DNA of 64,000 nucleotides from Prevotella sp. Rep29 (lineage in GTDB: Bacteria; Bacteroidota; Bacteroidia; Bacteroidales; Bacteroidaceae), in contig NZ_CP047159.1 of the NCBI RefSeq assembly GCF_019551475.1, positions 744,001 to 808,000 of the forward strand, written 5' to 3'. Position numbers and translations under genes: made by a program. The notes beneath the pieces were generated by a model. That model was not told where the DNA came from. It did no database searches and saw only the letters and a list, made by a program, of their open reading frames with translations. Numbering within the stretch: position 1 is the stretch's first letter; every line of letters begins with the position of its first letter. Shown here one piece after another: positions 1 through 8,362 of this stretch.

Positions 1-548
1 CCGCCTCCGAGGTGGCATACGATGATGTCCATCTCCTCGTAGCGCTTGCCTTGGTCTTTTGCGAAGCGGCGGGCAATGGCTTTCTGGTTGAGTGCGTGCC
101 AGATGGGTTTGCGCGGCATGAGCGGCGAACCACTGACGCGTGCATAGTCGCACAGCTCGTCAACGAGCACGGGGTTGGCGATGAAGCTGCGGCATCCGAT
201 TTCTTTTGCAATCTCAAACGAGATGATGCAGCCGAGGTTGCAGGCGTGGTGATGGAGTGTGGCACGGGTGTCGTCAATCATCCGCTGATTGATTTCATAG
301 ACACCGCCCTCAACGGGTTTTGCCAATCCGCCACGTCCGATGACGGCATCGAACTTGAAAGGGATACCGGCTTCGTTTACTTCTTTTACAACCAGGTTTT
401 TGCGGAATTCATACTGATCGATAATGTTTTCGTAGGCGCTCAGTTCCTCGATAGAGTGCGAGATGTTCTTTTTCAGAATCTGCTTCTCGTCTTCATAGAC
501 GGCAATCTTCGTGGACGTAGAGCCGGGATTGATAACTAATATTAGCAT
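1..548 (-). CDS. buk: Butyrate kinase (partial, 3' end beyond window)
   Basis: Transfers phosphate from butyryl-phosphate to ADP, giving butyrate and ATP; it can also act on branched-chain acyl phosphates. The first 182 codons are present, and the C-terminal half lies beyond the left edge. The N-terminus MLILVINPGSTSTK is the phosphate-1 motif of the acetate/butyrate kinase (ASKHA) fold, and the visible part ends in the family's CHLGGG motif. The ATG at 548 is chosen because it starts directly on this motif. It lies 27 bases after the phosphate butyryltransferase stop on the same strand, so the two form a ptb-buk operon. The open frame on the plus strand here is an antisense shadow. Sure of the family; substrate is inferred from the neighbour. 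Confidence 0.93.
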   Translation of the reverse strand, partial: MLILVINPGSTSTKIAVYEDEKQILKKNISHSIEELSAYENIIDQYEFRKNLVVKEVNEAGIPFKFDAVIGRGGLAKPVEGGVYEINQRMIDDTRATLHHHACNLGCIISFEIAKEIGCRSFIANPVLVDELCDYARVSGSPLMPRKPIWHALNQKAIARRFAKDQGKRYEEMDIIVCHLGG

Positions 549-575
549 AAGATTTCAGAGTATTTTTGATTAAGG

Positions 576-1484
576 TTATGCACTGATGATTGCCAGGGCG
601 AGGCTATAGAACTTTGATTTGATGCTGTCGCCCCTGGATGTCAGTACGACTGGAGCGAGCGGCCCTTTCAGCGTGGCTGCGGTTTCGGCTCCGCAGAACA
701 GGGTGACGGTCTTGTAGAAGACGTTGCCTGCCTCAATGTCGGGGAAGATGAGTGCGTCAGCCTCTCCGGCGATGGGCGATTCGATGCCTTTGGTCTGCAT
801 GGCTTCGAGGTCGCATGAGGTCTTTACGTCGAGCGGTCCGTCAACGATACATTTTCCGAACGTGCCTTTCTTTGCCTCGTCAATGATGTCTTTGTAGCCG
901 ATGGTGAACGGGAAGAATTTCTCGTTGGGCTTCTCTGTGCAGTGAATCAGCGACAGGCGCGGCTCCTCGATGCCGAACGAATGGCAGAGGTCGGCGACGT
1001 AGCGCACTTGTTCCATGCGCTGTTCCTGTGTGGGATAGGGTATGACAGCCGGGTCGGTAAAGAAAATCAGTTTCGGATAGGTGGGGATTTCCGTTGCCGT
1101 CACGTGTGTGAGGACTCTTCCCTTGGGCAGGATGCCAGTCTCTTTGTTCAGCACGGCGTGCAGCAGGTTGTCGGTGTTGATGAGACCTTTCATCAAAACG
1201 TCTGCCTTTCCCTCGCGCACCAATGCGACGGCTTTTGCCGCAGCATCGTCCTTGTCGTCGGAGTCGATAATGGTGAAGTGGTCGGCGTAGGGACGGAGCA
1301 GGTCGCTGCTCTCAATCTCTTTTCTTGCACCAACGAACAATGCTTCTACGAAGCCGCCTTTCAGTCCTTCGGCAACGGCTTCCTGTGTGTGGTCGTCAGA
1401 TGCCCAGACGATGGCAACCCGTTTTCTTTCACCCTTTTGTGAGAGGTGAGCAATCAAGTCATCAAAGTTTTTAATTGTTTCCAT
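576..1484 (-). CDS. ptb: Phosphate butyryltransferase
   Basis: Converts butyryl-CoA and phosphate to butyryl-phosphate and CoA in the cytoplasm, the first step of the Ptb-Buk route to butyrate and ATP. At 302 residues it has the usual length of the phosphate acetyl/butyryltransferase family. Supporting stretches include VLMKGLINTDNLLHAVL and the C-terminal GPLAPVVLTSRGDS region typical of this family. It is the first gene of an operon with the butyrate kinase. A TAnnTTTG promoter element lies about 50 bases upstream, inside a 54-bp module that also occurs upstream of the LRR gene. In some Bacteroidales this pair acts on isobutyryl or isovaleryl units from amino acids, so the natural substrate is not certain. 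Confidence 0.94.
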   Translation of the reverse strand: METIKNFDDLIAHLSQKGERKRVAIVWASDDHTQEAVAEGLKGGFVEALFVGARKEIESSDLLRPYADHFTIIDSDDKDDAAAKAVALVREGKADVLMKGLINTDNLLHAVLNKETGILPKGRVLTHVTATEIPTYPKLIFFTDPAVIPYPTQEQRMEQVRYVADLCHSFGIEEPRLSLIHCTEKPNEKFFPFTIGYKDIIDEAKKGTFGKCIVDGPLDVKTSCDLEAMQTKGIESPIAGEADALIFPDIEAGNVFYKTVTLFCGAETAATLKGPLAPVVLTSRGDSIKSKFYSLALAIISA

Positions 1485-1535
1485 AGCTTACGCTTTTCTT
1501 TTTGTATTAAGATGTATAGATTATGTTTTTCGTGG

Positions 1536-1589
1536 TGCAAAGGTAAGCATTTCATTTTAATTATTGCACACTTTAGTAGAAAAAGTGCA
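1536..1589 (-). promoter_or_regulatory. ptb promoter module, copy 1 of a 54-bp repeat
   Basis: On the minus strand this carries the -7 element TACCTTTG (1538-1545), about 50 bases before the ptb start. Upstream of it lies an AT-rich spacer and a GTGTGCAAT segment facing TGCACTTTTT. The 54 bases are almost identical to 4658-4711 upstream of the LRR gene, with differences at only a few positions. This suggests shared regulation or a recent duplication. Confidence 0.75.
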
Positions 1590-1624
1590 AAAAAACTCCT
1601 TCCGTTTCACAACAGAAGGAGTTT
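1589..1624 (-). terminator. Rho-independent terminator
   Basis: AAACTCCTT (1593-1601) and AAGGAGTTT (1616-1624) form a 9-bp stem with a 14-base loop. On the minus strand the stem is followed by seven T residues. It lies just after the stop of the 73-residue gene and so ends the LRR-gene transcript before the divergent-looking promoter module of ptb. Confidence 0.8.
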
Positions 1625-1673
1625 CCTAATAATAAAATAATAAAAGTAAAATATAAAGTCATTTAGAATGACC

Positions 1674-1895
1674 CTATTCGTTTTTGTCAAAGTCATCGAA
1701 ACTGTTTGAAGCGCTCCATGAAGTGAAGCTATGCCAGCCTCCGTCTCCTTCGTCTTCAAAGATGTTCTCTTTGCCTTCAATCTCACTTGAGTCAACCGTA
1801 TTGGAGCCCACAGGCAGGTTGTCTTCCGTAATGTTTTCACTAACGTTTAGGCGAACGACTTCCGCCATGGGTTGTATATATTCTTTGCGTATCAT
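1674..1895 (-). CDS. Small hypothetical protein (73 aa)
   Basis: Function unknown. The start MIRKEYIQPMAEVVRLNV resembles many short Bacteroidales proteins that begin with a Lys-Glu-Tyr-Ile-x-Pro stretch; the rest is acidic and low in complexity, rich in Asp, Glu and Ser. It has no signal peptide or membrane segment. Its start overlaps the stop of the LRR gene by four bases, so the two are translationally coupled, and a rho-independent terminator follows. It is probably real because of the coupling and the terminator, but nothing in it shows a role. Confidence 0.65.
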   Translation of the reverse strand: MIRKEYIQPMAEVVRLNVSENITEDNLPVGSNTVDSSEIEGKENIFEDEGDGGWHSFTSWSASNSFDDFDKNE

Positions 1896-4512
1896 CTGAT
1901 AATCTCCTTTTTGCCGTTATGAATGTAAATACCTTTTTCTGTTGGTGTGCCGTAGAGGCGCTGTCCGCTGATGGTGTACCAGTGGTCGCTCTCTGTATTT
2001 TCGACATTGTTGTTGCCGACGTTTTTGATGCCAGTTGTTTCGTTGTCATCGTCCACAAAGCTCATGGCGATTTTTGCATTCTGTCCACCCTTTCCAGTCA
2101 TGCTGTCTGTCTCGCTGGCGGTTGGTTTCAGATAAGCGCGGTTGTAAGGTGTCAGTTTTCCTGTGTTTACAATGCGCTGCCATTTGCCGCTGGAGAGTCC
2201 CCATGTTTGTAGTCCGTCTTCAGTGCCTTGCACATGACTGTTGACTACTACGCCCACCAATCGGTTGGCTGTGGTTTCCACGTTGGCGTCCGATGCGTCT
2301 TTGAATGCCACCTGTGGGCTGTCGCTGTTATAGTCGTTCTCACCGATGCGGTAGGTAACTACAGCAGAGGGGTCTTCCATGCGGATGATGACACCATGAT
2401 ATTCGTCATTTTCTGTTCCTGTTCTCGAAGGCACATAGTTCACCTTCTGCATTTTGTAACCACCTGCTCCTTCGTTGACAGAAGCATCATAGCTTGTAGC
2501 GATGTATGCGGAAACGCCTGTAGCGTTCGAGAAGTCCATATCGAAGTCGCGGCACATGGAAGAAACCTTGTTTTCTCCCACCTGCGCATCGCGGAGGGGA
2601 ATTTCTGCAGAAAAGGTTTTGGCTTTTGATTTCAGATCAGTAAATTTAGCATCGTCTATCAAACTCGGCTTTACATAAATTGCCAAGTCATCGTTCGTGA
2701 GATTGTATTTCCAGTTATCGGTCCTCATAGTAATATTAGAACCATTTGATTGCATTGTCTTAACTTCTGTAAGGGCAATCGTTGGGGCGCCCATGAAGAA
2801 AATATTTTTTATAAATGTCCTCTTATTTATTCCATATGTCTGTAAAAAAGCAGAAGCATGTACACTACTCACTTTCGCAGGAATGGTCAATTCTCTTAGT
2901 TTATAGTATTCTGTAGCAATGGTTTCAAGGTTACTTCCTTTAGGAGCCAGTGATGATGATTGATCCCTATAAAAAGCCAATTCTTCTATTGTCTGTAATT
3001 CAGAAGACAATACCAGACTCTCTATGTAATGCTCACCCATACTTCCAGCGCAGATTTTCTTAACAGAGTTAGGTATAATCCATTGTTTAATCATCGTCTT
3101 GTTGTCGGCACCTATTTTGTTCTTTGGAATAAAGAACACCAATTCGTCCATTTCTCCATTGCTTCCTGAGTTGCCATAGAGCACACCCTTGTCGAGTTTT
3201 CCGCCATCGTTATCGAGCGTATAGCGTTTGTTGTTTGAATCAACGGTAATTGTTTCCAGATTAGGACATGCTGTGAAAATACCCTTTCCAATTTTGTTCA
3301 AACTGGTTGGGATGTTGATGGATGTCATATTGGTATTAAACATGAAAGTATAGTTCCATATCGTCTCTAACGTTGAAGGTAACGTTAAATTCGGCAACAT
3401 CGTACAGCCTGCTATTGCAAATGACCCTATTGATTTTAGACCTTCAGGCAAAGTCATGGAAGTCATTTTGGGAGTATCCATGAAAGCAGATTCCGATATG
3501 GTTTCCGTTCCAGGATTCAAAACAACACTTTCCATTTCTTTACAATGTGAAAAAGTACTTATTTGGATGGTTTTCACGCCACCAGGTACATTAACTGAAG
3601 CAAGTCCCGAATAATTAAATCCATACGCACCTATATAAGTCAGAGTTGATGGTAATGATATGTTTCTTAAACTTTTTGTATCTCGGAAAGCAGAATTTCC
3701 GATATGGGTAAAACCTTCTGGGAAATTGATATCATTAAGTTTTTCATTGAAGGCGAAAGCATAATCATCTATTTTTTTATCGTAGAGGGCAAAACGACTT
3801 TCTCAAGAAAATCGACATGTGATTGAGAACTTCTCGTGAAGGCAGCATGCTCTATTTCCTCTACACCCTCAGGCACGGTGTATGATGTTCGTGTATTTGT
3901 TGTGGGATACAACAATAACTTTTTACCATCTTCTGTAAAAATAACATCGTCCACTTTTTCTAAATAGGGATTATCGGCATCTATAATTATTTCAACTTGT
4001 TTAGGAAAATCGCTATTGCCCCTATTATATAAGATATTGCAGCTATTTTCAGAAAGAGATGTTTTGTTTCCTCCAGTTGTCCAATAATAACCTGCAGTTG
4101 TGATATCTTTAACTGTTTTGGGGATAATTAGTCTCTCCAACTTTTTCATATAATAAAATGGTGTCATGAATTGTTGAAGCTGACTTACGCCATTCATTTC
4201 CTTTTGGGCATCAGTTGGGTTTGATGCCACCAATTTACTACTCTTCCCTGATGCAGTAGTCACACTACGATAATTCGTAGCGATTGATGCTACTGTAAAT
4301 GTTTTCCCGTCAGGGTGAGTAACTGTTTCTGGAATCGTGTATTCCGTAACATCATTTTGATTCAGTACACCAGTTAACATCACTTCGGTTTCGCTAATAA
4401 TTAGATAATAGCAGCCTTGTGCGTCTTTGAACATGTAACCTTCAGTGTCTTTATCCGCCATTGCCGTTGCCGACATCAGCGCTACACTGATTAATAGTAA
4501 AAATTTTCTCAT
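1892..4512 (-). pseudogene. BspA-like leucine-rich-repeat surface protein, frameshifted
   Basis: Cell-surface protein of the BspA/LRR_5 type. The N-terminal part (3769-4512) starts with a signal peptide (MRKFLLLISVALMSATAMA) and has LRR_5 units such as VPEGVEEIEHAAF. The rest continues in another frame from about 3777 to 1892 with further repeats (LPEGLKSIGSFAI, LPSTLETIWNYTF). It ends in the Prevotella-type tail YTISGQRLYGTPTEKGIYI followed by a basic end. The frame break is at a run of seven A residues (3772-3778), where the first frame meets TAG at once. Reading back one base restores an open frame with LRR sequence and no stop. It could be a broken gene, a sequencing error, a phase-variable tract or -1 slippage on A AAA AAA. 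Proteins of this family bind host matrix or other bacteria. Confidence 0.85.
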
Positions 4513-4657
4513 GATTTTATTATTATTAAAATTATTATTCTACTTTTTTTATTTGCTTGCTGTTTAGCTGGTCAGACATGCTATGGTCCGTTGAACCTAT
4601 TGCGTTACTTTTAACCTATTCCTATCGTCCTATTGAGCCTCAAAAGCGCAAATCGCC

Positions 4658-4711
4658 TGCAAAGGTAGTCATTTCATTTTAATTATTGCACACTTTTATA
4701 GAAAAAGTGCA
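4658..4711 (-). promoter_or_regulatory. LRR-gene promoter module, copy 2 of the 54-bp repeat
   Basis: Contains the -7 element TACCTTTG on the minus strand (4660-4667). It is nearly identical over its whole length to the module upstream of ptb (1536-1589). The transcript would have a leader of about 140 bases before the LRR start. Confidence 0.7.
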
Positions 4712-4854
4712 TATTTTTATTTGATTATTTTGCAAGATTATTTTGTGGCGTGCCAACCCTTTTCAATTTTGGGATGAGAAGTGGTTCGGCGTTGGGGTGA
4801 TTCCGTTCCCGTGGCGGTTTTTAATTCTAAAATAAATATAAATTATGAGCGGAA

Positions 4855-4887
4855 TTGCACGTATTCGGAATAAAAAGATTACTTTTG
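4855..4887 (+). promoter_or_regulatory. tRNA-Ser promoter
   Basis: TTG (4855-4857) and TACTTTTG (4880-4887) are spaced 22 bases apart and fit the Bacteroidetes -33/-7 pattern. The tRNA begins 18 bases after the -7 element. Confidence 0.6.
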
Positions 4888-4904
4888 CACCTCGGAAACG
4901 CCAA

Positions 4905-4992
4905 GGAGAGATGCTCGAGTGGCTGAAGAGGCACGCCTGGAAAGCGTGTAAACGGCGAAACCGTTTCGGGGGTTCGAATCCCCCTCTCTCCG
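4905..4992 (+). tRNA. tRNA-Ser (anticodon GGA)
   Basis: An 88-base class II tRNA. The acceptor stem GGAGAGA (4905-4911) pairs with TCTCTCC (4985-4991) and the discriminator is G. The anticodon loop CTGGAAA gives anticodon GGA. There is a long variable arm (AACGGCGAAACCGTT) and a T arm GGGGGTTCGAATCCCCC. CCA is not encoded. A promoter lies immediately upstream, and tandem copies of its 3' end follow. Confidence 0.96.
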
Positions 4993-5155
4993 CAGGCAGA
5001 GTGGGATTCAAATCTTTTCTTCGAAAAAGGTTTGCCTCTCTCCGCAGGCAGAGTGGGATTCAAAGCTTTTCTTCGAAAGGTTTGTCGCTCTCCGCAGGTA
5101 GAGTGGGATTCAAAGCTTTTCTTCGAAAAGGTTGCCTCTCTCCGCAGGCAGAGCC
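4985..5155 (+). repeat. Tandem repeats derived from the tRNA-Ser 3' end
   Basis: Three units of about 50 bases and a partial fourth start near 4985, 5036, 5087 and 5136. Each begins with the tRNA 3' end CTCTCCGCAGGCAGAG (one unit has GGTAGAG), followed by TGGGATTCAAA, CTTTTCTTCGAAA and a variable tail. They lie between the tRNA and the ExbB gene and are probably transcribed with the tRNA. Known rtT repeats behind E. coli tyrT are a comparable arrangement. The open frames reported through this stretch are artefacts of the repeat. Confidence 0.9.
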
Positions 5156-5209
5156 AAAGATGGTAAGTCATATACATTATTATATATATAGCCAGAATTT
5201 AGATTTATC

Positions 5210-6022
5210 ATGAAAAAGATATTCTTTTATACTATACTGACAGCGTTCTTGTTGACTTGCACGTCCGTAGTCGTGTTTGCACAAGATTCGCTTTCTAACG
5301 CACAGCCTACTGAGGTGGTGGACGACGATTCCATATCTGTCGCATCGGCGGACGATGAAGGCGTGGTTGTGGCGCCAGTAGAGAGCGCCGGTCTCTTTAA
5401 GTCGTTGAAAACCAAGTTTATTGAAGGGACGCCGGGCTTTATGTCGCTGGTGGCGTTGGCGTTGGTGCTGGGACTCGCTTTTTGCATTGAACGGATCATC
5501 TACCTGACCCTTTCCGAAATAGATTCCCGGAAATTCATGGAGGATGTGGATGCAAAAATCGCGGCAGACGATATTGAGGGTGCAAAGGAGTTGTGCCGAA
5601 CAACGCGCGGTCCCGTTGCTTCAATCTGTTATCAGGGATTGTTACGGATAGACGAGAATATCGGCGACATAGAGCGTTCGGTGGCATCCTACGGCTCGGT
5701 ACAGGCAGCCAACCTTGAGAAAGGTTGCTCATGGATTACGCTTTTCATTGCGATGGCACCTTCGCTGGGTTTCCTTGGTACGGTTATCGGCATGGTCATG
5801 GCGTTCGATCAGATTCAGAACGCCGGTGACATCAGTCCGACTATTGTCGCTGCAGGAATGAAGGTGGCGCTTATCACGACCATATTCGGTATTATTGTGG
5901 CACTGATTCTGCAGGTGTTCTACAACTATATCTTGACAAAGATAGAACGGCTGACGGCAGAAATGGAGGATAGTGCCATCTCGCTGCTTGATGCCATTGT
6001 GAAATATAAACAGCATAGATAA
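5210..6022 (+). CDS. exbB: ExbB/TolQ/MotA-family proton channel protein
   Basis: Inner-membrane proton-channel subunit that, with ExbD, powers TonB or a Tol-like system. At 270 residues it has a hydrophobic, signal-like N-terminus (1-24), an acidic Ser/Asp linker and three membrane segments at about 75-95, 165-190 and 205-230. The conserved MotA/ExbB core is visible as MAPSLGFLGTVIGMVMAF followed by GMKVALITTIFGIIVALI. It heads a four-gene operon; its stop overlaps the next start by one base. An AT-rich leader (ACATTATTATATATATA) lies about 20 bases upstream of the start. The family is certain. The partner (TonB, Tol or gliding-type motor) is not fixed by the sequence. Confidence 0.92.
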   Translation: MKKIFFYTILTAFLLTCTSVVVFAQDSLSNAQPTEVVDDDSISVASADDEGVVVAPVESAGLFKSLKTKFIEGTPGFMSLVALALVLGLAFCIERIIYLTLSEIDSRKFMEDVDAKIAADDIEGAKELCRTTRGPVASICYQGLLRIDENIGDIERSVASYGSVQAANLEKGCSWITLFIAMAPSLGFLGTVIGMVMAFDQIQNAGDISPTIVAAGMKVALITTIFGIIVALILQVFYNYILTKIERLTAEMEDSAISLLDAIVKYKQHR

Positions 6023-6507
6023 TGGCTTTTTTGACAGGGAAGTCGGTAGGAACGTCCAAGCGTGTTTTTTATGCGCTGATTGCCCTCACGCTTGTGGTGT
6101 TCGGGGCATTCTTTCTCGTGGGCTATCATCGTCCGTATGAGGAGAATCCGGCATTTTCCGCCCCAGCGTTGACAGACGCACTCCTCGTGTTCATGCTGTT
6201 GCTCGTTTTTGTTGCTGTCGTGGTAACCTTATGGTCGGTGGCAAAGCATGTGCGTTGCCGCAGCGATGTAGGTACGGAAAATCTGGTTCCGGTGCGGAAA
6301 ACGGCTTTCCTGGTCATCGCCGGGACGGTTGTTCTGCTTTTGGGAGCATTCCTGTTGGCTCCGTCGTCAGCAATAAGAATCAACGCAGAGAATTATGAAA
6401 ACGCATTTTGGTTGAAAGTGGCAGGCATGTTTGTCGCGGCATCCATCGTGATGATACTCGTCGCCCTGTGTGCCATTTTCTACGATTACGTGAAGCACCG
6501 TCGGTAA
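6022..6507 (+). CDS. Four-helix membrane protein between exbB and exbD
   Basis: Not recognised as a named family. The 161 residues contain four predicted membrane helices at about 14-34, 50-72, 92-112 and 130-153, with a short basic C-terminus (VKHRR). There is no catalytic motif. The start overlaps the ExbB stop (TAATG) and the ExbD gene follows after about 20 bases, so it is made with the motor proteins. It may be an accessory subunit or assembly factor; that is inference from position only. Confidence 0.8.
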   Translation: MAFLTGKSVGTSKRVFYALIALTLVVFGAFFLVGYHRPYEENPAFSAPALTDALLVFMLLLVFVAVVVTLWSVAKHVRCRSDVGTENLVPVRKTAFLVIAGTVVLLLGAFLLAPSSAIRINAENYENAFWLKVAGMFVAASIVMILVALCAIFYDYVKHRR

Positions 6508-6527
6508 TACGTTAAACGCAGTCTGAT

Positions 6528-7124
6528 ATGATTATTCGCCGTGAGAAAAGAAAACTTCCTTTGCTGAACACGACTTCTACAGCCGATATCTCGTTCATGC
6601 TGTTGATTTTCTTTTTGGTGACCACCTCAATGGATATGGACAAAGGACTTTCGCGGCAGTTGCCACCGATAGAACCGACCGAAGAGATGGTGACGGAACG
6701 GCAGGTGAGTGCACGGAATGTGTTGAGAATCCATGTCTTAGCGAACAATCAGGTGGCAGTGAACGACGAGCTGACAGACATCAGCGCGCTCAAAAGTAAG
6801 GTGGAAACTTTTGTGGAGAATGCGCAAAACAGCGCCCAGCTGCCCGAAAAACATGAGCGGACCATCGCCTTGCTCGGCAAATGTATGGTGACCGACAAGC
6901 ATATTATCCAGGTGAAAGCAGAAAGAACATCATCATACGACACCTATTTTTCGGTTCAGAACGAAATCGTAGCAGCCTATCAAACGTTACGCAACCGCTT
7001 GGCACGGCAGCGTTTCGGGCGTTCCTATGTCGAATGTTCGGAGAAAGAGCAGGAGGCTTTGCGTGAATATTATCCGCAACGCATATCAGAGGAATACGTC
7101 AAGGAGGAAGGAGGTGCCCGATGA
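6528..7124 (+). CDS. exbD: ExbD/TolR-family biopolymer transport protein
   Basis: Inner-membrane protein of the ExbB-ExbD motor. The 198 residues have a basic N-terminus, a membrane anchor at about residues 20-37 that follows the family motif LNTTSTADISFMLLIFFLV (with the conserved Asp in TADI), and a periplasmic domain. The periplasmic part is longer than in classical ExbD and has a charged C-terminal extension. The last codon overlaps the start of a second ExbD gene (ATGA), so the two subunits are translationally coupled and may form a heteromer. Confidence 0.9.
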   Translation: MIIRREKRKLPLLNTTSTADISFMLLIFFLVTTSMDMDKGLSRQLPPIEPTEEMVTERQVSARNVLRIHVLANNQVAVNDELTDISALKSKVETFVENAQNSAQLPEKHERTIALLGKCMVTDKHIIQVKAERTSSYDTYFSVQNEIVAAYQTLRNRLARQRFGRSYVECSEKEQEALREYYPQRISEEYVKEEGGAR

Positions 7125-7573
7125 ACATTTATCGCCGTGCTTCCCATCAGGTGCCGGGTCTGAACACGGCAGCGCTGCCCGACCTGATATTCACCGTGCT
7201 GTTCTTCTTTATGATAGTCACCCACATGCGCAAAGTGGAACTGAAAGTGAAATATCAAGTCCCTGCAGGAACGGAGTTATCCCGTCTGACGAAGAAATCC
7301 ACCGTCACCTATATTTATATAGGGCGCGGAGTGGGAGGCTCCGATACGAAAATGCGCGTCCAGCTGAACGACAAGCTGTCGGAAGTGTCTGATATTGTTG
7401 ATTATATCGTTGAGGAACGTAAGCGGATGTCGCCTGAAGATGTGGGGAAAATGACGGTCTCCATCAAGGCTGACCGACAGGCAGATATGGGGCTTATCAC
7501 CGATGTCAAGCAGGCTTTGCGACAGGCGAATGCGCTGCGAATCAATTATTCCGCTGTGTCAGAAAAAAGATGA
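7121..7573 (+). CDS. exbD: Second ExbD/TolR-family protein
   Basis: At 150 residues this is the usual ExbD length. The N-terminal motif LNTAALPDLIFTVLFFFMIV holds the conserved Asp of the proton path in the single membrane helix, followed by a periplasmic domain. It overlaps the preceding ExbD gene by four bases and is the last gene of the operon. Paired ExbD genes are common in Bacteroidetes. No terminator was seen; the Lrp promoter begins 48 bases later. Confidence 0.92.
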   Translation: MNIYRRASHQVPGLNTAALPDLIFTVLFFFMIVTHMRKVELKVKYQVPAGTELSRLTKKSTVTYIYIGRGVGGSDTKMRVQLNDKLSEVSDIVDYIVEERKRMSPEDVGKMTVSIKADRQADMGLITDVKQALRQANALRINYSAVSEKR

Positions 7574-7620
7574 TTTTAGTTAAAATTTGTACATCTTTTG
7601 AAGATTAAATAGTGAGAATG

Positions 7621-7651
7621 TTGCAAACTTCAAATATTTTTTATATTTTTG
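7621..7651 (+). promoter_or_regulatory. Promoter of the Lrp/AsnC gene
   Basis: TTG (7621-7623) and TATTTTTG (7644-7651) are spaced 20 bases apart, a good fit to the Bacteroidetes consensus. The predicted transcript start (about 7657) lies after the upstream in-frame start at 7649, which supports the ATG at 7673. Confidence 0.7.
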
Positions 7652-7672
7652 TGCCAAGTTATAAGAAATATT

Positions 7673-8170
7673 ATGGCACAACATTATTTAGATTCGTTGG
7701 ATAAAAAGATCCTTCGCATGATTGCTGATGACGCTCGGGTTCCTTTTTTGGAGGTGGCAAGGGCGTGTAACGTAAGTGGAGCTGCAATTCATCAGCGCAT
7801 TCAGAAGTTAACTGCTCTTGGTGTTTTAAAAGGTTCGCAGTATTTGATTGACCCGGCAAAGGTGGGTTATGAGACTTGTGCGTACATGGGTTTGTTCTTG
7901 AAGAATCCCGAGAATTTCAAGGATGCCGTAGATGGATTGAAGAAAATTCCTGAAGTGGTGGAATGTCATTTCACGACAGGTGACTATGACATGTTTATCA
8001 AGATCTACGCAGAAGACAATTTGCATCTGCTTAAGATTCTTCACGAGAAGATTCAGCCGTTGGGATTGGCTCGCACAGAGACGATTATCTCGTACGACAC
8101 AGTTTTCTCACGCATGTTGCCCGTCAGTGAAATGAAGAGCAACAAACTGCTTCGGGTGGAAAAGAAATAG
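7673..8170 (+). CDS. Lrp/AsnC-family transcriptional regulator
   Basis: DNA-binding regulator that usually senses amino acids. The 165 residues have an N-terminal helix-turn-helix (LDKKILRMIADDARVPFLEVARACNVS and following) and a C-terminal RAM/AsnC ligand domain (VVECHFTTGDYDMFIKIYAEDNLHLLKIL). The ATG at 7673 is chosen over 7649 because it begins at the usual MxxxxLDxLDxxIL position and lies after the predicted transcript start. It stands alone, so its targets cannot be read from the neighbourhood. Confidence 0.92.
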   Translation: MAQHYLDSLDKKILRMIADDARVPFLEVARACNVSGAAIHQRIQKLTALGVLKGSQYLIDPAKVGYETCAYMGLFLKNPENFKDAVDGLKKIPEVVECHFTTGDYDMFIKIYAEDNLHLLKILHEKIQPLGLARTETIISYDTVFSRMLPVSEMKSNKLLRVEKK

Positions 8171-8362
8171 TCACCTGCCGCTTCTAAGTTTCCGGGAAAG
8201 TTTTAGCTTTGAGGGGTAAGGGCAAACGATGATTTTGCGGAATATAATCCCATGCTGCTATTTTCGTATGGCAGCATCTCCATCATGTCGCCCCTACTCA
8301 TTCGGTTTCATTTCGTCTTGATTGTGGGGAGCAATGACTGGCGATGAAGGTCAGGAGTGGCT

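Larger units (their letters stand above)
4513..4904. other. Intergenic region: long LRR leader and back-to-back promoters
   Basis: No gene is seen. The left part is a leader of about 140 bases for the LRR gene. The 54-bp promoter module at 4658-4711 drives the minus strand and the tRNA promoter at 4855-4887 drives the plus strand. The bases between 4712 and 4854 show nothing clear. Confidence 0.6.

Noticed and set aside
12..539. Plus-strand open frame of 175 codons
   Set aside because: It is antisense to the butyrate kinase gene, which has the family motifs.
942..1442. Plus-strand open frame opposite ptb
   Set aside because: Antisense to a gene with full-length family match; no motif of its own.
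4985..5155. CRISPR-like array
   Set aside because: Units are nearly identical throughout with no unique spacers, and they begin with the tRNA end; no cas genes.
4763..5213. Open frames across the tRNA-Ser and its repeats on both strands
   Set aside because: They read through the tRNA and tandem repeats and have repeat-driven protein sequence.
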